DNA of 64,000 nt from Erwinia sp. 198 (GTDB taxonomy: Bacteria; Pseudomonadota; Gammaproteobacteria; Enterobacterales; Enterobacteriaceae). A program made the translations under genes and the position numbers. The stretch is from NCBI RefSeq assembly GCF_003937915.1, contig NZ_RHUM01000011.1:1-64000 (forward strand). Reading direction: 5' to 3'. Positions 18,666 to 27,774 of this stretch are shown here, in pieces; within the stretch, counting starts at the first letter, position 1, and each line of letters opens with the position of its first letter. The notes beneath the pieces are model-generated. The model was not told the DNA's origin. It worked only from the letters and a program-made list of their open reading frames with translations, and did no database searches.

Positions 18666-20143
18666 CGTGCCCTGTCCTCCAGCATCAGGCTGGCGGTCAC
18701 TTTCGCAGAAGCGATCACGCCGGGAATGCCCGCGCCGGGATGGGTGCCCGCGCCGACCACATAGAGATTATCAATTTTGCTGTCGCGATTGTGCGGCCGG
18801 AACCAGGCGCTCTGCGTCAGCAGCGGCTCTACGGAGAAGGCGGAGCCCAGATGCGCGTCCAGCTGGTCACGGAAATCAAACGGCGTGAAGATGCGCTGCG
18901 TCACCAGCTGCTCGCGCAGGCCCGGCATATAGTGCTCCTCCAGATAGGCGAAGATACGATCGCGCAGGCGCGGCCCTTCCACGTCCCAGTCCAGGTTCGC
19001 CGTTCCTAAATTAGGCACCGGCGCCAGCACATAGAAGCTGCCGCAGCCCGGCGGCGCCAGCGAAGGATCGGTGACGCACGGCGAGTGCAGGTAAAGAGAG
19101 AAATCATCCGCCAGCCTGTCGTGATGGAAAATCTCCTCAATCAGCTCTTTGTAGCGCGGCCCGAAGCAGACCGTATGGTGCGCCAGCTGGCTGTGCGGAT
19201 TGTTCAGGCCAAAATAGATCACGAATAGCGAGTTGCTCATGCTTTTTTTCTTCAGCGCGGCGGCCTGCGCAGCGCCGTGAGGATGATGACCAAGCAGTTT
19301 GGCGTAGGTTTGCACCACATCGGCATTGGAAGCCACGGCCGCCACTTCAATCCTTCGACCGTCGGCCGTGATCGCCGCCGTAATATGGTCGCCTTCCGTT
19401 TCCAGCTTTTTAACCGGCGTGTTCAGTTCGAGTTGCCCCCCCAGCTCGCAAAAAAGCCGGGTCAGGCCCTGGATCATCGCGCCGGTGCCGCCGCGTGCAA
19501 ACCAGACGCCCCACTCGCGCTCCAGCGCGTGGATCAGCGTATAAATGGACGAGGCCGCAAAAGGATTGCCGCCCACCAGCAGCGAGTGAAAAGAGAACGC
19601 CTGGCGCAGATGTTCGTTTTTGATAAACTTCGATACCATGCTGTAAACGCTGCGCCACGCCTGTAGGCGGATTAGCTGCGGCGAGACTTTAACCATGTCG
19701 CCGACCGAGAGAAAAGGCACGCTGCCGAGCTTAAGATAGCCTTCTTTAAAGACCTCGCGCGAGTAGGCATGAAAGCGGCGATAGCCCTCCACGTCGTCCG
19801 GATTGAAGCGCGCGATCGCCTCTTCCAGCTGCTGCTGATCGTTGTCGTAATCCATCACCTCGCCCGACTCCCAGCAGAGGCGGTAAAAAGGCTTAACCGG
19901 CAGCATATCGATAAAGTCCGCGGTGCGCCGTCCGGCCAGCGTAAACAGCTCTTCAATCGCCGAAGGATCGGTGATCACCGTTGGCCCTGCGTCAAAGGTA
20001 AAACCTTGATCCTCGTAAACATAAGCGCGGCCGCCGGGCTTATCACGCGCCTCCAGCAGCAGCACGGGCACCCCCGCCGCCTGTAAACGGATAGCCAAAG
20101 CCAGGCCGCCAATACCGGCGCCAATTACTAGTGTTTTTTTCAT
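18662..20143 (-). CDS. crtI: Phytoene desaturase (lycopene-forming)
   Basis: FAD-dependent, membrane-associated enzyme that introduces four double bases-worth of desaturation (four double bonds) into phytoene to give lycopene. Of 493 residues, the FAD site is at the N-terminus (KKTLVIGAGIGGLALAIRLQ, then EARDKPGGRAYVYEDQGFTF), and the bacterial desaturase signature is near the C-terminus (NLYVVGAGTHPGAGIPGV). The open frame continues far upstream to 20833, but that part overlaps crtY in another frame; the ATG at 20143 gives the expected protein. Its start codon shares one base with the crtY stop (TGATG), and its stop overlaps the crtB start by 4 bp, both typical of coupled translation. Confidence 0.97.
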   Translation of the reverse strand: MKKTLVIGAGIGGLALAIRLQAAGVPVLLLEARDKPGGRAYVYEDQGFTFDAGPTVITDPSAIEELFTLAGRRTADFIDMLPVKPFYRLCWESGEVMDYDNDQQQLEEAIARFNPDDVEGYRRFHAYSREVFKEGYLKLGSVPFLSVGDMVKVSPQLIRLQAWRSVYSMVSKFIKNEHLRQAFSFHSLLVGGNPFAASSIYTLIHALEREWGVWFARGGTGAMIQGLTRLFCELGGQLELNTPVKKLETEGDHITAAITADGRRIEVAAVASNADVVQTYAKLLGHHPHGAAQAAALKKKSMSNSLFVIYFGLNNPHSQLAHHTVCFGPRYKELIEEIFHHDRLADDFSLYLHSPCVTDPSLAPPGCGSFYVLAPVPNLGTANLDWDVEGPRLRDRIFAYLEEHYMPGLREQLVTQRIFTPFDFRDQLDAHLGSAFSVEPLLTQSAWFRPHNRDSKIDNLYVVGAGTHPGAGIPGVIASAKVTASLMLEDRAR

Positions 20144-21303
20144 CAGAAAGCTCGCAGCCGGGGAGATTTTTTTAACACGGCCAGCAACGCCTCGCCGACC
20201 GGTACCGGGGGCTTGCCTGTAAGGATCCGTGCCATATCTGAGGGGGTAAGCCGACCGGCATAAAACCTGGCGATCAGCCCATCGTTTAACTGATAGAAGC
20301 GCTGCATAACCTGCCAGCGCTGCTCCGGCCGTCCGGCCAGGAACAGCATCCGGTTGAGGATGCGAAAGAACCGCTGACGCCGCCACTGCCGGGCCATAAA
20401 CTGCCCTATTAGCGGGTGCAGCCGCTCGTGCGTTGGCCTGCCGTTGTCGGCAATCAGATCGGCCAGCGTCGCCGCCAGCGGTAGCGAGTAGCCGGTAGTG
20501 GCATGAAAGAGACCCGCGCGCAGGCCGCTGCAAAGCTGTACCCGTTGCTGGCGAAAAGCCCGTGGCTGTCCCTGGAGCGTGATCGGCAGAACGCCCTGCT
20601 CTTCGCGCTTTAAGTGCTGCAGCGTCCAGCCCTGCGCCTGCGCATAGTCGGCGATCCGCTGCCGCGCCTCGTTGGCGTCCAGCGCCGTACTGTCCTGATA
20701 GTGCGTGTCCTCGATCAGCAGCGTGTCTGCCGACAGCGGCAGCGTGTAGACGAAACGGTAGCTCTGCTGCTGATCCACGGTGGCATCCATCAGCACAGGC
20801 CTCGTCAGCCCGTGCGGCGCCGCCAGCAGCCACTCCTGTCCCAGAAAGGCCTGAAGCCCTACCGTCAGCCAGGGGCTGGGCTGATAGCCGCGCCCGTCAA
20901 TCACCGCGGCGGCGTGCAGCGTGCTGCCGTCGGCCAGCGTGACGCCGTGCGGCGTGATGTCACTTACCTCACACGACGTTAAGAGATTTTCGCCCAGCGC
21001 CGTTTCCAGCGCCTGAGCAAAGCTTTCCGCCGTCACGCTAAGGTAGCCGCCCGGCAGCGTGCGCGTGTAGCGAGGAAAACGCACCTCGTAGCCCTGCCAG
21101 CAATGCGCCACCAGCGGACGCAGCCATTTGTGCTGCGCGGGCGTTAAGTCATCCTCATGAAAAGACCAGGTGTGATTGCCGCCCGCGCGCTCGCCCGCCT
21201 CCAGCATCAGCACCTTCAGCTCTGGCTGCCGCTGGCGTAGCCGCCAGGCTATCAGCCCGTTGGCCAGCCCGCCGCCCACCAGAATTACATCCCATTTTGT
21301 CAT
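20143..21303 (-). CDS. crtY: Lycopene beta-cyclase
   Basis: Closes both ends of lycopene to beta-ionone rings, making beta-carotene, the branch point between pigment and retinal in this window. The 386 residues carry the N-terminal dinucleotide-binding site (DVILVGGGLANGLIAWRLRQ), the downstream GNHTWSFHEDDL motif typical of CrtY, and AAVIDGRGYQPS. It is flavin-dependent in the family, though the net reaction is redox-neutral. It overlaps crtX by 4 bp upstream and crtI by 1 bp downstream. Confidence 0.97.
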   Translation of the reverse strand: MTKWDVILVGGGLANGLIAWRLRQRQPELKVLMLEAGERAGGNHTWSFHEDDLTPAQHKWLRPLVAHCWQGYEVRFPRYTRTLPGGYLSVTAESFAQALETALGENLLTSCEVSDITPHGVTLADGSTLHAAAVIDGRGYQPSPWLTVGLQAFLGQEWLLAAPHGLTRPVLMDATVDQQQSYRFVYTLPLSADTLLIEDTHYQDSTALDANEARQRIADYAQAQGWTLQHLKREEQGVLPITLQGQPRAFRQQRVQLCSGLRAGLFHATTGYSLPLAATLADLIADNGRPTHERLHPLIGQFMARQWRRQRFFRILNRMLFLAGRPEQRWQVMQRFYQLNDGLIARFYAGRLTPSDMARILTGKPPVPVGEALLAVLKKSPRLRAF

Positions 21304-22571
21304 CCTGTCGCCTTAATCCTTTCTGAACGCGAACCCAGCGCCTGTTCTACGATATCCGCCGCCTTTTGCGCGCCGCCTGCCTGACGTAGCTGACGCTGCG
21401 CCTCCTGCATATTGCGGTGACAGCCTTTGTCCTGCAGCAGCGCGGTCAGCTGTTTCGCCATCGTTTTGCTGCTGGCGAAGCGGGAAACGCGACGGCCCAG
21501 GCCATTCCAGACCACGCGCGACGCGACGCCGGGCTGATCGAAAGCGATGGGCACCGCCAGGATCGGCGTCGAGCTGCTGATCGCATCCGCCACGGTATTC
21601 AGGCCGCCATGAGTGATCACCGCCTGCGCCTGCTGCAACACGCTCAGCTGATCGGCAAAATCCGTTACCCAGTAGGCGCCGCAGGCTTCCAGCTCCGCCT
21701 CCTGGTTGGGCGTCAGGCCGCCGCAGTGGGCGATCAACAGCTGGACATGCAGGCGACGGCAGGCGCGAGCGATGGTCTTAAACAGGCGGAAGCGGTGCCC
21801 CTGTAACGTACCCAGCGAGGCGAAAACAAAGGGGCGCGAAGAGAGCAACGGCCAGAAGCGCCGCTCCGTGGCGGTCGGACGCAGCGGCCCAACCTGGTAA
21901 AAATGCGCCGGCAGCGCGTGGCGCGGAAAATCCAGCGCGGGCACGGTCTGGCTGATTTGCGCCAGCGGCGACAGACATTCATGCAGCCCCGTACGCGGTG
22001 CCAGACCAAAGCGCTCGGCGTGGCGCGCAATCACACGGCCGTGGCTGCGCATCATCCAGTCATAGATGCGCTGGCTGGTGCGAAACAGCTTTTGCGCCCG
22101 CTGGTCGGTGCCGTAGCCAAACGACATTACCGGCAGCGGAATGCCCGGTTCACGGTTGACCGGCAGCGCGCAGGCCACGGAAACAAAAGGCAGCGCCATG
22201 CCTTCCGCCACCAGTCCCCCGGCCGCCTCCATCTGATCGACGATCAGCCCGTCCACCCGCAGCTGCTTTAACACGCGCGGTAACTCGCGGCACAGCATAT
22301 CCGTGGCGCGGGACATATCTTTAATCAACGCGAACAGCGACATCCCGGCAGGCGAAGCGGCCAGTCTGAGCGTGCGGGCCAGGCTGCCGGGCGGATGGGA
22401 ATCCTCACCGACGGGCTGAAAAGCGATGCGCGGATCGCTGAGCAGCGCGCCCGCCTCCGCCTGATGAATAAACGTAACCTGATGACCCCGGTCAATCAGC
22501 GCCTGCGCCAGCGCCTGTAAAGCCTGCCAGTGGCTGTACAGCGGCGGCGCAACCACGGCGTAATGACTCAT
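21300..22571 (-). CDS. crtX: Zeaxanthin glucosyltransferase
   Basis: GT1-family enzyme that transfers glucose from UDP-glucose to the hydroxyls of zeaxanthin, producing mono- and diglucosides. Of 423 residues, the N-terminus has [20 protein letters not shown]. The C-terminal donor site reads [20 protein letters not shown], then [20 protein letters not shown] and [20 protein letters not shown], the UGT signature. It overlaps idi and crtY by 4 bp each. Confidence 0.96.
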   Translation of the reverse strand: MSHYAVVAPPLYSHWQALQALAQALIDRGHQVTFIHQAEAGALLSDPRIAFQPVGEDSHPPGSLARTLRLAASPAGMSLFALIKDMSRATDMLCRELPRVLKQLRVDGLIVDQMEAAGGLVAEGMALPFVSVACALPVNREPGIPLPVMSFGYGTDQRAQKLFRTSQRIYDWMMRSHGRVIARHAERFGLAPRTGLHECLSPLAQISQTVPALDFPRHALPAHFYQVGPLRPTATERRFWPLLSSRPFVFASLGTLQGHRFRLFKTIARACRRLHVQLLIAHCGGLTPNQEAELEACGAYWVTDFADQLSVLQQAQAVITHGGLNTVADAISSSTPILAVPIAFDQPGVASRVVWNGLGRRVSRFASSKTMAKQLTALLQDKGCHRNMQEAQRQLRQAGGAQKAADIVEQALGSRSERIKATG

Positions 22572-23611
22572 GCTTCGCTCCTGTTGCGGGAAAGCTTTGC
22601 CTGGCGCAGTTCGCTCAGGTTGGCGCTGCCGGTACAGAAGCAGGCGATCCTGAGCTGGGCGATAACGGTCTGGAAGTGCGTGACGGTCGCCTCATAAGAG
22701 GCATTGGCGCTGGCGAGTACCGCTGCCGCCTGCCCCACCAGATCGGCGCCCAGCGCCAGCGCTTTTGCGACGTCGATACCGTTGGCGATACCGCCGGAGG
22801 CGATCAGCGGCAGGGTCGGCAGCGCGGCGTGAACGCTGCACAGCGCGTCGGCCGTTGGAATGCCCCAGTCGGCAAACGCCATCGCCATGGCGCGCATTTC
22901 AGGGCGCGACGCTCTTTCCGCCTCTACCGCTGCCCAGCTGGTGCCGCCAGCGCCCGCGACGTCAATCATCGCGACGCCCGCCTCGCTCAGACGGCGCGCC
23001 ACCGCGGGTGAAATACCTGCACCGACCTCTTTCACCACGACCGGCACCTCAAGCTGCTTTACCAGCAGCGCGATGGCGTCCAGCACGCCGCGCCAGTCGC
23101 GGTCGCCGCCTTCCTGTAGGGCTTCCTGCAAGGGGTTAAGATGCACGATCAGCGCATCCGCCTGGATCATATCCACCGCGCGACGGGCATAGTCCAGCCC
23201 GCGCTGGCCGTGGATCTGCGCCGCACCAAGATTAGCCAATAGCGGAACATCCGGCGCTATCGCACGTAGTTCGCTGGTCAGGCCAAAGCTGACGTCGCTT
23301 TCCAGCGCCACGCGCTGCGAGCCGACGCCCATCGCCAGCCCCAGCGTCTGCGCGGTACGAGCCAGATTAAGGTTGATGTCGCGGGCGCGGGCGGCGCCGC
23401 CGGTCATTGAGCTGATCAGCAGCGGCGCACGCAGCTGACGGCCAAACAGCGTAGTGCTGAGATCGATACTGTCCAGATCCAGCTCGGGCAGCGCGCAGTG
23501 CTCAAAGTGCCAGTGTTCAAATCCGGTGCGGCTTTTACGCGCGTCGGCAGCCGGATTGAGTACGATATCAAGATGATCGTTCTTACGCTGTATAAGGTTC
23601 GCGTCCTTCAT
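22568..23611 (-). CDS. idi: Type 2 isopentenyl-diphosphate delta-isomerase
   Basis: FMN- and NADPH-dependent enzyme that interconverts IPP and DMAPP, raising DMAPP supply for CrtE. The 347 residues show the type 2 hallmarks: [11 protein letters not shown] at the start, [49 protein letters not shown] and [20 protein letters not shown]. It is unrelated to the Nudix-type Idi. Its position between crtE and crtX is seen in P. agglomerans-type clusters and absent from P. ananatis-type ones (recalled), which helps place the organism. A GGAG ribosome site precedes the ATG, 21 bp after the crtE stop; the 3' end overlaps crtX by 4 bp. Also called fni. Confidence 0.95.
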   Translation of the reverse strand: MKDANLIQRKNDHLDIVLNPAADARKSRTGFEHWHFEHCALPELDLDSIDLSTTLFGRQLRAPLLISSMTGGAARARDINLNLARTAQTLGLAMGVGSQRVALESDVSFGLTSELRAIAPDVPLLANLGAAQIHGQRGLDYARRAVDMIQADALIVHLNPLQEALQEGGDRDWRGVLDAIALLVKQLEVPVVVKEVGAGISPAVARRLSEAGVAMIDVAGAGGTSWAAVEAERASRPEMRAMAMAFADWGIPTADALCSVHAALPTLPLIASGGIANGIDVAKALALGADLVGQAAAVLASANASYEATVTHFQTVIAQLRIACFCTGSANLSELRQAKLSRNRSEA

Positions 23612-23632
23612 TCACGCTCCGTTTGTGAATAT

Positions 23633-24559
23633 TTAGCTAAAGGTCGCCAGCTGCTGGCTGAACCAGCTATGCATAAAACGCCGCGTCGCCAGGCCGTGCT
23701 GGCAGACGGAGAGATGCCGATCGGCGCTGTGCAAATGCTCGTGTAGGCGTGAGCGTACCGCCTCGGCACCCAGTAGCGCCACCAGCGTCGATTTCCCGGC
23801 GTCCTTATTAATATCTTTCCCCGTGCCGCTACAGCCGTCCGCCAGATCGTCTAGCAGCTGAAACGCCTGACCCAGATCGCGCGCGAAACAGCCCAGCTTC
23901 TGGCGCACGGCTGGCGTTGCATCTGCCGCCAGCGCCGCGATTTGTAGCGTGGCGCTGAATAACATGCTGGTCTTCAGATCGTTGGTATCGGCTATCGCTT
24001 CTTCGCTGCGCGCCGTCGCACCTTCGTTAAGATCGCGGAACTGTCCCTGCACCAGCCCTTGCAGGCCCACGGCGGCGGAAAGCTCCGCTACGGCCTGGGT
24101 ACGGCAGGCATCCGTCAGCCCTTCGGCACCGGCCACCACGCCAAAAGCGTTGCTGAGCAGCGCAACCGCCGCGAGGATCGCCACGTCCTGGCCGAACTGG
24201 CGATGGATAGTGGGCCGTCCGCGCCGTAACGCCGCGTTATCCATGCAGGGGATATCGTCCAGCATCAGCGAAGCGGCATGCACCATCTCCACCGCGCAGG
24301 CGAGATCGAGCAGCCCCGGATGATTTTTGTCGCAGCCCAGGTCATATGCCGCCAGCAGCAGCAGCAGAGGACGGATACGCTTGCCCGGCGCCAGCGCGCC
24401 TTCACGCATCGCCGCGCCAACCCGGTCGCGTTCGCCACCCGCGGGCAGGAGCTGGTCAAGACGCTGATGCAGCGCGTCACGCAGCGCCCGCAGCTCGCTT
24501 TCCTGACTCAGTGGTTCTTTCGCGTTGGTTATAGTTGCCGTCACTGGTTTTCCCGTCAT
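23633..24559 (-). CDS. crtE: Geranylgeranyl diphosphate synthase
   Basis: Prenyltransferase that builds GGPP (C20) for the carotenoid pathway. Of 308 residues, the first Asp-rich motif is DDIPCMD at residues 101-107, with RRGRPTIHRQFGQD just after it, and the second is DDLAD at 237-241, followed by GKDINKDAGKSTLVALLG. First gene of the crtE-idi-X-Y-I-B operon. The ATG at 24559 has only a weak ribosome site, and its leader contains a strong GC hairpin; both could limit expression of the operon. Confidence 0.97.
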   Translation of the reverse strand: MTGKPVTATITNAKEPLSQESELRALRDALHQRLDQLLPAGGERDRVGAAMREGALAPGKRIRPLLLLLAAYDLGCDKNHPGLLDLACAVEMVHAASLMLDDIPCMDNAALRRGRPTIHRQFGQDVAILAAVALLSNAFGVVAGAEGLTDACRTQAVAELSAAVGLQGLVQGQFRDLNEGATARSEEAIADTNDLKTSMLFSATLQIAALAADATPAVRQKLGCFARDLGQAFQLLDDLADGCSGTGKDINKDAGKSTLVALLGAEAVRSRLHEHLHSADRHLSVCQHGLATRRFMHSWFSQQLATFS

Positions 24560-24603
24560 AACGAGTGAATTGATAGACCATGGTGGCCCGCTCGCCCTTT
24601 TTT

Positions 24604-24723
24604 CGTCGTCGGGGCGACGACGGTTATGCTCATAAGAGCTAACGCTATTTCCGTTAAGCCTGGATGATGCTTAGCGAAAAAACAAAAACATTACATTAAT
24701 ACCTTTAAGAACAACGAATTATA
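24604..24723 (-). promoter_or_regulatory. crtE promoter and leader with a strong hairpin
   Basis: A perfect -10 (TATAAT on the minus strand at 24723-24718) lies about 160 bp upstream of crtE, with no good -35 at the right distance, which suggests activator dependence. Within the resulting leader an 8-bp perfect stem (CGTCGTCG/CGACGACG, 24604-24622, 3-base loop) sits 45-63 bases before the start codon and has no U-run, so it is an mRNA structure rather than a terminator. Promoter assignment is by pattern only. Confidence 0.45.
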
Positions 24724-24800
24724 CAAAAAAGCTCGTGACTTTTAGTTTTTATGCCCCCTAAATAACTCAACAGACGGCCTCTTTATCGCCCGTTGACATA

Positions 24801-24826
24801 AAAAAACCCGCCTGGCGGGCTTTTTT
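24801..24826. terminator. Rho-independent terminator upstream of the crt operon
   Basis: AAAAAA-CCCGC-CTG-GCGGG-C-TTTTTT forms a compact hairpin flanked by A6 and T6, so it can work in both directions. On the minus strand it insulates crtE from transcription coming from the gene at 25136-25825. Confidence 0.85.
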
Positions 24827-24830
24827 AGTG

Positions 24831-25135
24831 TAGTTCAATTAACAGGATAGCGAAGGCTATTGTTCTTTATGGGTAAAAATTGGAACCCCGTGCTCAGGGC
24901 TGGCGGAAAATCCATCGGCACGGAGCTTGTTATATGTGCTGTACGTAAAGGTTTAGCGGCGGCCGAGCCGTAAAGTGCTGTTGAGTGCGTAGCGGTATGG
25001 ATCCCAGGCTTGAACCTGCGGGCTATAATGGGATGAACCGCCGGTTAATTCTGGCGGCCGTTTTATTGGCTGTATAAGCCTCTTTAGTGGTCATCACCAC
25101 CTGATTAAAGCGCGCATGTCATCGTCAGCTTTATA
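24831..25135. other. Intergenic stretch with hairpins, possibly a small RNA
   Basis: No gene-length frame. On the plus strand, a 7-bp stem with one G-U pair (CCGCCGG at 25038-25044, CTGGCGG at 25051-25057) followed by CCGTTTTA at 25058 could be a weak terminator. Just upstream, around 24997-25021, CCCAGG-cttgaa-CCTGCGGG can form a bulged hairpin. A short structured RNA ending near 25065 is possible but unsupported by any known family. Confidence 0.3.
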
Positions 25136-25825
25136 TCAATCCCAGGCGCAAGCTTCACACATATGATCCACATCCAGTCCCAGCTGCGTAAGAAATGCCC
25201 CCATGATGACTATTTCTGCCACAAATGCTAACCCATCGCTTAAGAAAAGCGCGGCCAGCTGCGCTGAAATAACAGTGCCCATAATGACCCAGTTATACCA
25301 GGCGAAATTTGTTTCAAGCGCGCCGAGAAATTGTCGAATACCCGTCAATTTCCAGATAGCGCTGAGCAGGTTGAAAACCGCCTGACCTGTCGCGCGCGCG
25401 CCCTGCGCATTACGGAACGCCTGAAGTAACAGCTGCAAGCCATTTAGCTGCGCTGCATTCAACTGACTGGCAATCTGTGCCGCCGCCCGTTGAGCCGGTG
25501 CTCCCGCTATGCCGCAATACTGTAGCCCAACAGACAGGACGTCACAGATGACGGTAATTTCCCACATAGTGCATTCACTAACGCCCGTCTTATTTGGTGC
25601 AGAGTCAAGTTCCACCTCTGCGGCGGCGGCGGGTTCTGCTGATTCAATGTCATAGCGGCCATTTACCAGATCGTACATGTCATGCACCGCTTTATCCCTG
25701 TCAAAAGTCTGCCCTGGGGGAGGCGGATTATCTGCAAGAAGTTGATCGAGATGGGGTAATACGGTTGCCCTGAAAGTATCAAAGTCCTGATTTTTCAATT
25801 GATCGGATGCGGTTGGCTCAGTCAT
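25136..25825 (-). CDS. Unrecognised protein with C-terminal membrane-like helices
   Basis: A 229-residue frame with a GAGGA ribosome site before its ATG. I do not recognise a family. The first ~80 residues are hydrophilic and Pro/Asp/Ala-rich (ADNPPPPGQTFDRDKAVHDM, then a poly-Ala stretch). The middle is amphipathic and Ala/Gln-rich (AAAQIASQLNAAQLNGLQLL). The last ~65 residues contain two strongly hydrophobic segments separated by SDG and end in MCEACAWD, a C-x-x-C close to the C-terminus. There is no signal peptide. It is preceded by an unusually AT-rich promoter and is monocistronic. The design (soluble head, buried hydrophobic tail) would fit a pore-forming or membrane-inserting protein, but that is speculation. 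Confidence 0.6.
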   Translation of the reverse strand: MTEPTASDQLKNQDFDTFRATVLPHLDQLLADNPPPPGQTFDRDKAVHDMYDLVNGRYDIESAEPAAAAEVELDSAPNKTGVSECTMWEITVICDVLSVGLQYCGIAGAPAQRAAAQIASQLNAAQLNGLQLLLQAFRNAQGARATGQAVFNLLSAIWKLTGIRQFLGALETNFAWYNWVIMGTVISAQLAALFLSDGLAFVAEIVIMGAFLTQLGLDVDHMCEACAWD

Positions 25826-26315
25826 GGCTGGCTATCCTCTAACAAGATGTAAGTAATTGATAAGTATTGAATAATTAATTGTTATACGGAAAATATTTCA
25901 ATGAAAATTAATCAGACGGATATACTTTAAAAGGAATCATTAATAATTCTATAGGATGGTCGTTGGTGTGCAAGTCAAGGGGCTGCTTTGAGTGATAGTC
26001 GCCCTCACCTGGCCAAGGGTCGCATGGAGGCAGACAAAGAAACCTCGTTATGTCTTTATCCGCAGGCTAACGGGAGCCGCACCGCAAATGCGGCTTCCCG
26101 CGAGGCTATATAAGCGCAACGGCTTTCGGCGACATACGCCTGTCAGAAGTCACCACTATTTCAGCCTTGCGCGAATCTGCCTCCGCCGTTAATCAGTACC
26201 AGATCACCTACATCCCCTTCCCTCCGGCGTCATTTTTTTGTCATCACTCCCTCACCCTGATGTCAGCGCCGGTTTCCTATCCTGTAGACGAACTTTCCTA
26301 ATCAGGAGCACGACC
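25826..26315. other. Intergenic region with AT-rich promoter and one hairpin
   Basis: The part to about 25960 is AT-rich and should hold the promoter of the unrecognised gene. Further right, CGGGAGCCGCA at 26071-26081 pairs with TGCGGCTTCCCG at 26089-26100 with one bulged base, giving an 11-bp stem without a U-run. No gene-length frame is supported. Confidence 0.4.
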
Positions 26316-27077
26316 ATGAAACTGAAAAAAGTTGTTCTTGCAGTGAGTATGCTGGTGGCAATCGCAGGCGGCACGGCGCAGGCTCAGGCGCAGCCGGTCA
26401 AGAATATTGTGCTGGTTCACGGCGCTTTCGTCGGCGGCGCGGGCTGGCGCGCGGTGTACGATCGGCTGACGCATGATGGTTATAACGTGACGCTGGTGCA
26501 GGAACCGCTGACCAGCTTTGCGCAAGACGTGGCCGCGACGCGTCGCGTTCTCGATCGGCAAAACGGCCCGGTGATTTTAGTGGGCCACAGCTACGGCGGC
26601 GCGATTATCAGTGAAGTGGGCAACGACAATAAAGTGGCTGGTCTTGTGTATATTGCCGCGCACGTGCCGGAAAATGGCGAAACCGAAGCCGATAACGGCA
26701 AAAAAATCCCCAATAGCGCGCATCCGTTTGTAAAATCGAGCGATGGCTATCTCTCTATTGCCCCGGAATATTATCATGGCGATTTCGCTGCCGACCTGCC
26801 TGCCGCCCAGGCCGATTTCGAAGCCCATGCGCAGATGCCGACCAACGCGGCAGTGTTCACCGCCAACATTCCCCATCCGGCATGGAAAACGCGACCCAGC
26901 TGGTACATGGTGGCGAAAGCTGACAAAATTATCAGCCCCGATCTGGAACGTCTGTACGCCAAACGCGCACACAGCCATACGGTGGAAATTGCCGGTGCCA
27001 GCCACTCGATGTATCAGTCGCATCCTGATGAGGTTGCGCGGTTGATCGAGCAAGCCGCGCAGCACGCACTGCCTTAA
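26316..27077 (+). CDS. Secreted alpha/beta hydrolase
   Basis: Predicted periplasmic or secreted hydrolase of 253 residues. A Sec signal peptide covers the first ~24 residues ([20 protein letters not shown], then QAQA). The mature part starts [15 protein letters not shown] (oxyanion region) and has the nucleophile elbow VGHSYGG (Ser92), with the likely catalytic His in [14 protein letters not shown] near the end. It is in the esterase/salicylate-esterase-like group of small alpha/beta hydrolases; substrate unknown. The ATG at 26316 with an AGGAG site eight bases upstream is preferred to the longer frame from 26238. It is 22 bp ahead of a response regulator and histidine kinase, so the three form one operon. 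Confidence 0.88.
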   Translation: MKLKKVVLAVSMLVAIAGGTAQAQAQPVKNIVLVHGAFVGGAGWRAVYDRLTHDGYNVTLVQEPLTSFAQDVAATRRVLDRQNGPVILVGHSYGGAIISEVGNDNKVAGLVYIAAHVPENGETEADNGKKIPNSAHPFVKSSDGYLSIAPEYYHGDFAADLPAAQADFEAHAQMPTNAAVFTANIPHPAWKTRPSWYMVAKADKIISPDLERLYAKRAHSHTVEIAGASHSMYQSHPDEVARLIEQAAQHALP

Positions 27078-27099
27078 CAGGGTTCACAGGGAGAAGCGC

Positions 27100-27774
27100 A
27101 TGAAAATTTTAGTGATTGAAGATGAAGTCAAGGCACGCGAATACATGCGCAAAGGATTGACGGAAGCGGGGTTTATCGTCGACGTGGCGGAAAACGGCCA
27201 GGACGGCCTGTTTTACGCGCAGGAGCATCATTACGATTTGATTTTACTCGACGTAATGATGCCCTGTATGGATGGCTGGCAGGTGATGACGGCGCTCGAT
27301 AAACAGATCCACACGCCGGTGATCTTCCTGACGGCCAAAGGCACGCTGGAAGACCGTATTAAAGGACTGGAGCTGGGCGCGGATGATTATCTGGTCAAGC
27401 CCTTTTCGTTCGCCGAGCTGCTGGCGCGCGTCCGCACGCAGCTGCGACGCGGCAGCCTGCAAAAGCTGCCGGATGTGCTGACGCTGGCCGATTTGCAGCT
27501 CGATATTGTTAAACGCCGCGTCGAGCGCGACGGTCAGCGAATCGACCTGACCAACAAAGAGTTCAACCTGCTGCATCTGTTTCTGCTGCATCCTGGCGAA
27601 GTGCTGACCCGCACCCTGATTGCTTCCCGCGTGTGGGATATGAATTTTGACAGCGACACCAACGTGGTGGATGTGGCGGTAAAACGCCTCCGGCAGAAAA
27701 TTGATGGCCCCTTTGCCCAACCGTTGATCCATACCGTGCACGGCGTGGGCTATCGCTGCGAAGCAGAACCGTGA
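27100..27774 (+). CDS. OmpR/CusR-type response regulator
   Basis: Two-component regulator of 224 residues. The receiver domain (1-115) has the acidic pair EDE, the phospho-acceptor in LILLDVMMP, and the conserved K in [14 protein letters not shown]. The C-terminal winged helix is of OmpR type ([44 protein letters not shown]). It is most similar in style to CusR/IrlR regulators that work with heavy-metal-type sensor kinases. A GGAGA ribosome site precedes the ATG, and the stop overlaps the kinase start by 4 bp. Confidence 0.93.
   Translation: MKILVIEDEVKAREYMRKGLTEAGFIVDVAENGQDGLFYAQEHHYDLILLDVMMPCMDGWQVMTALDKQIHTPVIFLTAKGTLEDRIKGLELGADDYLVKPFSFAELLARVRTQLRRGSLQKLPDVLTLADLQLDIVKRRVERDGQRIDLTNKEFNLLHLFLLHPGEVLTRTLIASRVWDMNFDSDTNVVDVAVKRLRQKIDGPFAQPLIHTVHGVGYRCEAEP

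Noticed and set aside
20144-20833. 231-codon upstream extension of the crtI frame
   Set aside because: It overlaps crtY in another frame and has no phytoene desaturase similarity. CrtI starts at 20143 as in known proteins.
24997-25057. tRNA-like fold upstream of the crt operon
   Set aside because: A TTCAA-like loop exists, but no acceptor or anticodon arm could be built.
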